The notes beneath the pieces are model-generated. The model did no database searches. It was not told the origin of the DNA and saw only the letters and a program-made list of their open reading frames with translations. Positions 1 to 9,116 of a stretch of 64,000 nt of DNA are shown here, one piece after another. Position 1 is the stretch's first letter. Every line of letters begins with the position of its first letter. The stretch comes from Pseudomonas chlororaphis (lineage in GTDB: Bacteria > Pseudomonadota > Gammaproteobacteria > Pseudomonadales > Pseudomonadaceae). Where the stretch lies: the NCBI RefSeq assembly GCF_000783395.1, contig NZ_JSFK01000012.1:107596-171595 (forward strand), read 5' to 3'. Position numbers and translations under genes: made by a program.

Positions 1-362
1 GAATCCGTACGCAACCATGCCACATAATCAAACTCGCCACTCACGGCACAAAGCTGCTGGACCTGCGCCATTGCACTCAACCGGCGCACCACCTCTTTGC
101 CGGAACGCGGCTGCACCTTGATCCCGACGTAGGCCTGCAAGCCGCCATCAACCACGCGTTGCCCAAGGCGCACACCATAACCGGTGATCACTTTGGCTTT
201 TTCCAGGCGCGCCAGTCGCGACGTCACGGTGGTGCGCGCGATGCCCAATTGCCGGGCGAGCATGGCCACACTTTCGCGGGCGTTGATCTGCAGGGCGGCA
301 ATCAGCTGACGGTCGATTTCATCGAGTGCTGGCGGGCGGGTGTCGGGCAAGGGCAACTCCAT
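1..362 (-). CDS. Lrp/AsnC family transcriptional regulator (3' part cut off by window edge)
   Basis: The reverse strand encodes a protein starting MELPLPDTRPPALDEIDRQL. An AsnC-type helix-turn-helix follows at about residues 14-60 (ARESVAMLARQLGIARTTVTSRL), then the start of the RAM ligand-binding domain (LQAYVGIKVQP). The frame runs off the left edge after about 120 of the usual 150-160 residues. An in-frame TGA lies nine codons after the stop-free upstream limit, just ahead of the chosen ATG, so no longer form is possible. The family binds DNA as dimers or octamers and responds to amino acids or related metabolites. The neighbouring target gene lies outside the window, so the effector is unknown. 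Confidence 0.9.
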   Translation of the reverse strand, partial: MELPLPDTRPPALDEIDRQLIAALQINARESVAMLARQLGIARTTVTSRLARLEKAKVITGYGVRLGQRVVDGGLQAYVGIKVQPRSGKEVVRRLSAMAQVQQLCAVSGEFDYVAWLRTD

Positions 363-510
363 TGGTGCGGATCAGTGGTTTGTGCATGTTACAGACTCAA
401 TCGTGGGGACGCTGCGCAAGGTCGTGCTCATGTCCGGCATTCAGTGGCATTTCGTGAGCGACGACTTTTCTGCGGCGGGCAGGCGATCTCATGAGCGGAA
501 AAGCACACGC

Positions 511-535
511 AAAAAACCGCCCGTCACGGGCGGTT
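511..535 (-). terminator. Rho-independent terminator of the T6SS effector cassette
   Basis: A perfect 9-bp stem (aaccgcccg / cgggcggtt) with a 3-nt loop is followed on the minus strand by a T-run. It lies 43 bases past the stop of the DUF3396 gene and closes the three-gene minus-strand cassette. Confidence 0.85.
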
Positions 536-577
536 CAGCATGTGCGGCGTACGTCGATTTTTTCTACGCGCTGATAG

Positions 578-1666
578 CTACAAGAGTTCTGCCAGCGAAT
601 TTGTAGAGTCCAGAGGCGGTTCGTCGCGCAGCAACTTGAGGCGCCAGTCTGTAATCGAACTGTCGTCAACATCCAGGCGTTTAAGCCACTGATCGGCTGA
701 CCATCCGACCAATCTCAACTCCCCCGCGTGACTGTTGCCATGCAGCGACTCGACAGACTCGTAGCGAACAGGTTTGAGCAGATGGTTTATCAGTACATAT
801 GGCGCTGGTCTCAGATCCTCGCCGTCGCCGGCTATGTACGGGTGAGCGCCCGACTGGATGATCACACCTTCGTCGTAGGTATAAAACGCGAAATGGCTAG
901 CGGGTAGCTGTGCTCGCAAAGCTTCCAGGCCGCCGGCCGACTCAAGGCGTTCATTATCTAAAAGTGTGAGCCAACTGACCGTTTTAATCTTGGCTTGCTT
1001 GAAGGTTTTACGACCCGACAGCAAGAATGCGGAGCCCACATCCAGACCCGGCATACGCGCGGCCATGAAAGCCTCAGTGGGCTGATTGTCATCCTGATTG
1101 CCGATCGACAGATTGAACGCATGGCCTGCGTAGCCTTGTTGTGGGTTCAGGCGTCGTGCGAATCCATGGAACAGCTTCAAGAAGCTCAGCGGATTTTGTT
1201 CCTGGAACAACAGCGGTACCGAAAACTCCAGTACACCGATATTGTTCCCCATGTTGGCTTGCCAGGCACGAGGTCCCAGAATGCTGAAAAGCCATGCGCT
1301 CGCATCTTTGGACTGTTTGCCGCTGGTGTAATGGAAGCTCAGGAAGTCGTTCTCTCCCATAGGTTCCATCATTTTTCGCAGCGTACGCGCCTGATCGTAT
1401 GGCGTTACACGTTCTCCCTGAGGTGGGCTGTCACGTACCACCCAGGTCAAATGATCCGCAGCCAATGCCTGGAACTCGTCGAAGCATTTGCACAGCGCCT
1501 CGCGAACCAAGGGAGTATGGGCATCCTTGATATACAACGTTGCGCGTAAACAGAGAGCAGCGCCGATATAGTCCCCGGGCCCACCTTTCATCAGCAGACT
1601 GCCCGGTACTTCCAGTACATGAGGCTGCTTGATCAACTCTGCAGCCATGTCGAATGGTTGTTCCAT
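578..1666 (-). CDS. DUF3396 family protein, probable T6SS immunity protein for the VRR-NUC effector
   Basis: About 362 residues. The sequence matches the DUF3396 (type VI immunity) family as I know it: an N-terminal GALCLRATLYI strand region, a central FHYTSGKQSKDASAWLFSILGPRAW stretch, and a conserved FSVPLLF segment. Such proteins neutralise nuclease effectors encoded just upstream. The VRR-NUC gene ends 16 bases before this start, so the two are co-transcribed. Start choice: the ATG at 1666 has GGAG six bases upstream. An ATG at 1678 and a TTG at 1681 are in frame but have weaker ribosome sites. No signal peptide is seen, which suits a cytoplasmic protein guarding DNA. The specific pairing is inferred from position and family. 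Confidence 0.82.
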   Translation of the reverse strand: MEQPFDMAAELIKQPHVLEVPGSLLMKGGPGDYIGAALCLRATLYIKDAHTPLVREALCKCFDEFQALAADHLTWVVRDSPPQGERVTPYDQARTLRKMMEPMGENDFLSFHYTSGKQSKDASAWLFSILGPRAWQANMGNNIGVLEFSVPLLFQEQNPLSFLKLFHGFARRLNPQQGYAGHAFNLSIGNQDDNQPTEAFMAARMPGLDVGSAFLLSGRKTFKQAKIKTVSWLTLLDNERLESAGGLEALRAQLPASHFAFYTYDEGVIIQSGAHPYIAGDGEDLRPAPYVLINHLLKPVRYESVESLHGNSHAGELRLVGWSADQWLKRLDVDDSSITDWRLKLLRDEPPLDSTNSLAELL

Positions 1667-1682
1667 TGTGTGCTCCATCAAC

Positions 1683-2381
1683 TTAATACGCAGGCAGCAT
1701 GGGTCGAGGGCTGCGTCCGCGGCTCACCACATACAAGATGGCGCTGGCGATCGCTGCTGCCCATCCCAGTTGCTCGACCGGGATTTTGGATGTCTGTTTT
1801 TTTTGACTGCAGTCACAGTCTTCAGGGCTCATTATCACGACCTTCTTTCCACTGCCTGCGATCCTTTCATAAGCTTGAGCTTGCTCGGGATCTTCCGGGT
1901 CCGGGGGGAACTTCATCTCCACCAGCACTTTGATATTGTCTTGGGTGGGTGCTCCCCTCGGGTTATTCAGGACGAGCACATCGGGTCGTCGAATCATGCC
2001 GCTGTTTTTCACGAACGGCGGATGCTCAGGATCTGCATCCCAGTACTTCTCGATCCAGCCCGGAATCCAGCCATGCGGGTTAGTGCCTGTCTGACTATCC
2101 AGAATCGGCTGCGGAGGTTCTTTGGTCATGTCGTAACTGATTTCCGGTTTGTACGGACTCCTTCCTTGCAGAAGTTCGTCCAACTCGCCCAAACGTTGCG
2201 CTACGCAGGACTGCTTGAGGCTCTTGCCGTCCTTGCTGATGTTCGGCGTAGTGCTGCAGTAACACATCGCCGAGCAAAGTACTTCGCGATCCTGCGGGTC
2301 GAGTTTGGGCTCCAGGACGCTGACAGGATTCATCTGACCCTCTGGTTTCATGCCACCTTGGGATACGGACGGTTCAGTCAT
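1683..2381 (-). CDS. VRR-NUC domain nuclease, probable T6SS effector (TseV-like)
   Basis: 232 residues from the ATG at 2381, which overlaps the PAAR stop by 8 bases; an ATG nine bases upstream is possible. A PD-(D/E)XK fold of the VRR-NUC type is indicated by RRPDVLV (Asp134), VEMKF (Glu155, Lys157) and QAQAY (Gln167...Tyr171). This is the expected catalytic layout for structure-selective DNA cleavage. The N-terminal half carries a CSAMCYC cluster and the region after the fold carries DCDC. Residues about 206-220 (LGWAAAIASAILYVVS) form a hydrophobic helix, unusual for a cytosolic nuclease. PAAR upstream and DUF3396 downstream make it a secreted antibacterial DNase by context. Function is inferred from family and neighbours. 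Confidence 0.85.
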   Translation of the reverse strand: MTEPSVSQGGMKPEGQMNPVSVLEPKLDPQDREVLCSAMCYCSTTPNISKDGKSLKQSCVAQRLGELDELLQGRSPYKPEISYDMTKEPPQPILDSQTGTNPHGWIPGWIEKYWDADPEHPPFVKNSGMIRRPDVLVLNNPRGAPTQDNIKVLVEMKFPPDPEDPEQAQAYERIAGSGKKVVIMSPEDCDCSQKKQTSKIPVEQLGWAAAIASAILYVVSRGRSPRPMLPAY

Positions 2382-2886
2382 TGCTTTCACCCTGCACGAA
2401 ATCGATATGAAGGGTTTGCGGCGATTTGTCCTTGATCCAACGGGTCATGCCCTCGGCATCCGTGGTGTCGAAGAAGCTGGTGCCGGAGGAGGACCAGACC
2501 TTGACCTTGCGGCCAGCCATGGGCTTGCCGGTTTCCTGGTTGATCAATTGAAAGCGCCCGGAGAATGGCGCGGGTAGCGACGGGATCGGGATGAAGGGTG
2601 CGGGAGTATGCGTGTTGCCGATGATGATCGTACTCGCGCCTTGAATGACCGGTGCACCGTGGTCGGTGACGCTGCCAAGCACAGCGGCGGGTTGGCCGTT
2701 GATCAAAACGGTGGAGCAGACCCCTGAAGCAATGTGGCCTCCGCAAGCGGTGGCGTCGTTCAGTCGTGCGGCCTGCAGGCCTTCGAACATCACGTCCGGG
2801 GAACCCGCAACGATTGGGTTGGTTGCATGCCCAGGCAAAGGGCAGGCGGTCGGATCTGTAACGCGTGCAGCAGGTTTACCACTCAT
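2374..2886 (-). CDS. PAAR domain protein (T6SS spike tip) with C-terminal extension
   Basis: 170 residues. Residues 1-95 are a PAAR domain: MSGKPAARVTDPTACP, then GHATNPIVAGSPDVMFEGLQAARLND, with Cys/His pairs for metal binding and GQPAAVLGSVTDHGAPVIQGAST repeats. PAAR proteins cap the VgrG spike and carry effectors. After a Pro-rich linker (TPAPFIPIPSLPAP) comes a small beta domain of about 65 residues (FQLINQETGKPMAGRKVKVW) that may adapt the cargo nuclease. The start is the ATG with AAGGA 8 bases upstream; the longer frame to 2922 lacks a site. First gene of the effector-immunity cassette. No vgrG or T6SS structural gene is in the window, so it depends on an apparatus elsewhere. Confidence 0.9.
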   Translation of the reverse strand: MSGKPAARVTDPTACPLPGHATNPIVAGSPDVMFEGLQAARLNDATACGGHIASGVCSTVLINGQPAAVLGSVTDHGAPVIQGASTIIIGNTHTPAPFIPIPSLPAPFSGRFQLINQETGKPMAGRKVKVWSSSGTSFFDTTDAEGMTRWIKDKSPQTLHIDFVQGESND

Positions 2887-3210
2887 TTTGCGAATCCTTG
2901 CAAAAGGGCGATTGCGGCGCAAAGCTCGGCAGGCCTCAAGTCCGGGTGCCGCTGGTGAGCCAGTCTCAGGTGTCGCGAAGCAACTACCGGTGCTGCGCGT
3001 TGGTTAAAGGCCGCCGTCATGTAAGCAGAAACCTTCGCCTTTTAGCAAATACCCTGGTCGATGGCCTTAGTGGATGGTGTTCGAAAGATGACTCACCCAG
3101 GCAGGGATGAGGTGTCTGTCGCAGCAGCAGTGTCCAAGAGTGGACAGATTATGGACGGAACAAGCTATTCCGCGATTTGAGGATCCGCATTTTTTTCGCT
3201 TCAGATACGC
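2887..3210. other. 324-base gap upstream of the PAAR gene
   Basis: No convincing coding sequence on either strand; the short open frames here lack ribosome sites and family resemblance. It must hold the promoter of the minus-strand T6SS cassette, but I cannot assign clear -35/-10 boxes. It separates the cassette from the tRNA terminator. Confidence 0.5.
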
Positions 3211-3235
3211 AAAAGCCGCGCATTGCGCGGCTTTC
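3211..3235 (-). terminator. Terminator of the tRNA-CAU transcript
   Basis: A perfect 10-bp stem, aaagccgcgc / gcgcggcttt with loop att, starts 5 bases past the tRNA CCA end on the minus strand and is followed by a short T-run. Confidence 0.8.
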
Positions 3236-3239
3236 AATT

Positions 3240-3316
3240 TGGTGGGCCCACACGGACTTGAACCGTGGACCAAAGGATTATGAGTCCTCTGCTCTAACCA
3301 ACTGAGCTATAGGCCC
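3240..3316 (-). tRNA. tRNA with CAU anticodon, probably tRNA-Ile2 (lysidine-modified) rather than elongator Met
   Basis: A 77-base cloverleaf on the minus strand. The acceptor stem GGGCCTA pairs with TGGGCCC, the D-arm is GCTC...GAGC, the anticodon loop is CTCATAA, the T-arm is CACGG TTCAAGT CCGTG, and CCA is encoded. Acceptor pairs C4-G69 and C5-G68 are the ones TilS favours on tRNA-Ile2, whereas elongator tRNA-Met usually has U4-A69 / A5-U68. I therefore favour the AUA-reading Ile2 species, although many pipelines would label it Met. The cloverleaf itself is certain; the identity is inferred. Confidence 0.92.
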
Positions 3317-3331
3317 TCAGTAGGTCGCGGA

Positions 3332-6300
3332 TTATAGCGACGGTTTCTCGGCTGTGCTATCCGAATAATCCGATACGGTTACACGAAGAAACGTCGCGGC
3401 GAATTCTTCTGGCGGCAGCGGCAGGCTGACGATGTAGCCCTGGATCTGTTCGCAGCCTTCGGCAGCGAGAAATTGTTGTTGTGCCTGGGTTTCCACGCCC
3501 TCGGCGATAACCGTGAATTGCATGCTCCGACCCAGCGCGATGATGGCCCGGACAATGGCCGCGTCGTGGGGGTCATCGGGCAGTCCGCGGACGAATGACT
3601 GGTCGATCTTGAGGATGTCCAGCGGCAGGCGTTTGAGGTAGCTGAGCGAAGAATAACCCGTACCGAAGTCGTCGATCGCCAGTTGCACGCCGAGGTGTTT
3701 GAGTTGATGCAGCACGGCCAACGCCTCTTCGGCCTGACTCATGATGAAATTCTCGGTAATTTCCAGTTGCAGTAAATCTGGCTGCAGGCGGTTGTCGTTG
3801 AGCAGTTGTTCGATGCGCCCGAGCAGGTTTGGCTGGCGCAGTTGCGCGCCGGCGAGGTTCACCGACAGCGGGCCGAGGCTGTCGTAGACCTGATTCCATT
3901 CGAACATTTGCCGGCATGCGGTCTCGAGCACCCAGTCGCCGATCTGCAGGATCATGCCGTTCTCTTCGGCCAGCGGAATGAAGTGCTCTGGCGGCACGTC
4001 GCCGAAGGTCGGGTGACGCCATCGGATCAGCGCTTCGGCACCGACGAGACGATGGTCGTCGAGGCTGATTTTCGGTTGGTAGTACAGGAACAGTTCATCG
4101 CGCTCGATAGCCCGGCGCAGTTCGTGTTCCAGCGCGATGCGCTCGCTGGCCTGGGCGGTGAGGTCGCGGGTGTAGCTCTCGACGCGGTTGCGGCCCTTGG
4201 CCTTGGAGCGGTACATGGCCGCGTCGGCGTTTTTCACCAGGGTCGCGACATCGCAACCGTCCCGTGGATAGAGGCTGGTGCCGATGCTGGCGCTGATGAA
4301 GAACTCATGCTCGCCAGCCTGGAACGGCGCACCAAAGCAGTTGAGCAGTTTGGTGGCGATGTTGTCGGCATCACTGGCCTGTTGCAGGCCGGGCAGCAGG
4401 ATGATGAATTCGTCACCACCCAGACGCGCCACGGTATCGATGTCCCGTAGTTGCTCTTTCAGGCGCACGGCGATGCCCTTGAGCAGCAAGTCGCCGACCG
4501 GGTGGCCGAGGCTGTCGTTGATGTGTTTGAAACGGTCGAGATCGAGAAACAGCACGGCGCCCTGACCGCCGTTTTCCTGCTGGCTGTTCAACGCCATCAA
4601 CAAACGGTTTTCGAACAGCGTGCGGTTCGGCAGGCCGGTAAGTGGGTCGTGGTGCGCCTGATAGTCGAGCTTGGCCTGTGCGTGCTTGAGGCTGGAGATG
4701 TCGGCAAACACCGCGACAAAGTGGGTAATGAACCTGTCGCGATTGCGCACGGCACTGATGGTCAGCCAGCTCGGGTACAACTCGCCGTTCTTGCGCCGGT
4801 TGGAGATCTCGCCCTGCCAGTGACCTTCGTCGGTCAACTGGTGCCACATTGCCGCGTAGAACGCGCTGTCGTGCAGGCCGGAGGCAAGCAGGCGCGGTGT
4901 ATGTCCGAGAGCCTCGCTTTCGCTGTAGCCGGTGATCTCGGTGAAGGCGCGGTTGACTGCGCTGATGTGCTGTTGGGTGTCGGTAATCAGCACGCCTTCG
5001 GCAGTGCTTTCGAACACGGTGGCGGCCTGTTGCAGTTTTTCCTGCATCAAATGGCGCTCGGTGATGTCGCGGGCGATGGTCAGCATGCAGTCTTCTTCGC
5101 CAATCGGCAGTGGACGGCTGGACACTTCGCAGAGGCGAATCTGCCCGTCGCTGCGGCGGATATGGCAGGTGAAGTCACGGACGAAACCGTCGCGGTGCAA
5201 CAGATCGAGCATCTGTTTGCGCTCGTTGAGGTTGACCCAGATGCCCAGATCCAGCGCTGAACGATCCACCGACATGGCGCTATTGAAACCGGTGATACGG
5301 CTGAAACCTTCATTGACCTCCAGCAGCAGGCCATCGCTCTGGCGTGATAACAACAAACCATCCGGTGAGGCATGGAAGGCTTTGGCGAACTTCTCTTCGG
5401 AGGTTTGCAGTTGCTGTTGGGTTTCCTTGAGTTGGGTGATATCACGCACGACGACGACAAGTGCGGGGGTGGTGTCGAGGTCGAACGGTTCGGCGGAAAT
5501 CAGGCCGGTGAACAGCTGGCCGTTATTGCGGCGAAAGGGCATCTCCAGATTGCGAATGCTGCCCGCCTGTAAACGCTGCAGCAGCCCCGGACCGACGCCG
5601 GGAATACCCCAGATATTCAGGTCGGTGGCCGTTTGGCCAAGTACTTCTTCGGCTTTCAGGCCGATCTGTTCTTCAAATGCTTCATTGACCTCCAGCAGGC
5701 AGCCATCGGACAGCCGTGCAATCACCAGAATGTCCGGGCACTGCTGGAAGACCGAAGCGAACTTTTGTTCCGACAGCCGCAGCGCCTCTTCAGTGCGCTT
5801 GATTTCGCTGATGTCGATCATCAAGCCGCGCATCACCGGCTCGTGGCCATGTTCGATCAGGCTGACGATGTCGCGTACCCACAAACAGCGGCCATCGGCG
5901 GTGATCACGCGATAGTCGACGATGTGATCGCGACCCTCGCGCAGCGCTTCTTTGCAATAGCTCTGGGTACGGGTCAGATCGGCCGGGTGAATGATGTTGT
6001 GCCAGAAGCCGGGGATCAGCCAGTGCGATTGTGGGTAGCCGAGCAAGTCTTCGGCGTGGGGCGACACATAGCTGTAGGTGAAGTCGCTCATCCGCGCTTC
6101 CCAGGCGATGGCCGACAGGCTCTCGACCAGGCCGCGATAGTGATATTCGCTGCTGCGCAGTTCTTGTTCGAGGTCGATGCGACGGGCGATTTCCGAGCTC
6201 AGGCGGCGGTTGATGCGGATCACCACGGCCAGGACAGTCACCAGCAGCAACAGCCCGGGCAAGCCGTAGATCAGCAGGTCCGACCAGAATGTCCGATGAT

Positions 6301-7078
6301 CAAGGACGTTGCCGACCCAGTGTTCCTGAATGCTGCTGATTTCATCTGGGCTCATGTCCGCGAGCACTTTGTCGAGTATCCCCACCAGCATCTTGTTATC
6401 GCGGGGCACGGCCATTGCCAGTTGGTAGCGATACGGGGTTTCGCCGCTGACGTACAGGCCGTCGAGCTTGAGCTGGCGCAGGCTCCAGACGCTGGATGCG
6501 AGGTCGCCGACCACGGCGTCCACTTCGTCGGTTGCTAACGCTTGTAATGCCGAACTGACATTGGGCATGGCCACCAGATTCAGATCGGGGTGGTGGGTGC
6601 GCAGCAGTTCGTGGGGCGCGTAGTTCTCCACCACGGCGATCTTCAAACCGTACAGGTCATCGAGCTTGCGTGGTTGCGCGCCGCCGATATGGGCAAGGAT
6701 GACAATCGGGAAATCAAGATAAGGGCGGGTGAACGACAGGTAAGTCTGGCGCTCCGGGGTCGACATGATGCCGGGCAGGAGGTCGATCTTGCCCGATTTG
6801 ACCTGTTCGAGCACCACCGTCCAGCTCACCGGTTCGATGGGCGTCAATTTGATTGCCAGGCGTTGGCGAATCACGTCGATATAGTCCGCCGCCAGACCCT
6901 GATAGCGGTTCTGGTCGTCGCGAAACTCAAAGGGCGGCCACGACGCGTCGACACCCAGGCGCAAGTCCGGGTGAGCCGCCAGCCAGCTACGTTCTTCATC
7001 GGTCAGAGTCAGCGCGTCAGCCGTTGCGGTCCAGATCATCAGTGACAGCAAAAAAAGCACGGACGCCAATCTGGGCAT
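3332..7078 (-). CDS. rmcA: RmcA-type bifunctional diguanylate cyclase/phosphodiesterase with periplasmic sensor and PAS domains
   Basis: 1248 residues from the ATG at 7078, which gives a clean signal peptide (MPRLASVLFLLSLMIW...). In order: periplasmic SBP_bac_3 Venus-flytrap domain (about 28-255), a transmembrane helix near 270-290, four PAS domains with PAC segments, GGDEF with an intact catalytic motif at 887-891 (LGGDEF), and EAL with intact motif at 1015-1017 (GAEALIRW). This matches the architecture of P. aeruginosa RmcA (PA0575), which lies beside rpoD and lowers c-di-GMP in response to redox state via PAS-bound flavin. The flytrap suggests amino-acid sensing. It sits between rpoD and the tRNA, with the rpoD terminator separating it. 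Confidence 0.9.
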   Translation of the reverse strand: MPRLASVLFLLSLMIWTATADALTLTDEERSWLAAHPDLRLGVDASWPPFEFRDDQNRYQGLAADYIDVIRQRLAIKLTPIEPVSWTVVLEQVKSGKIDLLPGIMSTPERQTYLSFTRPYLDFPIVILAHIGGAQPRKLDDLYGLKIAVVENYAPHELLRTHHPDLNLVAMPNVSSALQALATDEVDAVVGDLASSVWSLRQLKLDGLYVSGETPYRYQLAMAVPRDNKMLVGILDKVLADMSPDEISSIQEHWVGNVLDHRTFWSDLLIYGLPGLLLLVTVLAVVIRINRRLSSEIARRIDLEQELRSSEYHYRGLVESLSAIAWEARMSDFTYSYVSPHAEDLLGYPQSHWLIPGFWHNIIHPADLTRTQSYCKEALREGRDHIVDYRVITADGRCLWVRDIVSLIEHGHEPVMRGLMIDISEIKRTEEALRLSEQKFASVFQQCPDILVIARLSDGCLLEVNEAFEEQIGLKAEEVLGQTATDLNIWGIPGVGPGLLQRLQAGSIRNLEMPFRRNNGQLFTGLISAEPFDLDTTPALVVVVRDITQLKETQQQLQTSEEKFAKAFHASPDGLLLSRQSDGLLLEVNEGFSRITGFNSAMSVDRSALDLGIWVNLNERKQMLDLLHRDGFVRDFTCHIRRSDGQIRLCEVSSRPLPIGEEDCMLTIARDITERHLMQEKLQQAATVFESTAEGVLITDTQQHISAVNRAFTEITGYSESEALGHTPRLLASGLHDSAFYAAMWHQLTDEGHWQGEISNRRKNGELYPSWLTISAVRNRDRFITHFVAVFADISSLKHAQAKLDYQAHHDPLTGLPNRTLFENRLLMALNSQQENGGQGAVLFLDLDRFKHINDSLGHPVGDLLLKGIAVRLKEQLRDIDTVARLGGDEFIILLPGLQQASDADNIATKLLNCFGAPFQAGEHEFFISASIGTSLYPRDGCDVATLVKNADAAMYRSKAKGRNRVESYTRDLTAQASERIALEHELRRAIERDELFLYYQPKISLDDHRLVGAEALIRWRHPTFGDVPPEHFIPLAEENGMILQIGDWVLETACRQMFEWNQVYDSLGPLSVNLAGAQLRQPNLLGRIEQLLNDNRLQPDLLQLEITENFIMSQAEEALAVLHQLKHLGVQLAIDDFGTGYSSLSYLKRLPLDILKIDQSFVRGLPDDPHDAAIVRAIIALGRSMQFTVIAEGVETQAQQQFLAAEGCEQIQGYIVSLPLPPEEFAATFLRVTVSDYSDSTAEKPSL

Positions 7079-7172
7079 AACGCTCTCGTTATGGCTCGGG
7101 GATGATTGTTTCGAGTGTAGACGGGGTATGCGGGGGAGGGGCGTTGCGAAGGATTTAATCTGCCATATAAAC

Positions 7173-7198
7173 AAAACCCCCGGCCTGGGCCGGGGGTT
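7173..7198 (-). terminator. Terminator of the rpsU-dnaG-rpoD operon
   Basis: An 11-bp stem, aacccccggcc / ggccgggggtt, with a 2-nt loop. On the minus strand it is followed by TTTTG. It lies 7 bases past the rpoD stop. Confidence 0.9.
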
Positions 7199-7204
7199 CT
7201 GGTA

Positions 7205-9049
<1,845 letters not shown>

Positions 9050-9116
9050 AACACCCTATCCACTGAAGGTCTTGGCGGGCAAAAAACAAGCCGAGGATTA
9101 TACCTGAGCTATGACC

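Noticed and set aside
3067..3273. 68-codon frame overlapping the tRNA
   Set aside because: It begins inside the tRNA on the same strand and resembles no family.
1..3316. Direct repeat of the tRNA 3' end as an attachment site
   Set aside because: I looked for a second copy of the T-arm/acceptor sequence in 1-3239 by eye and found none; the left limit may lie outside the window.
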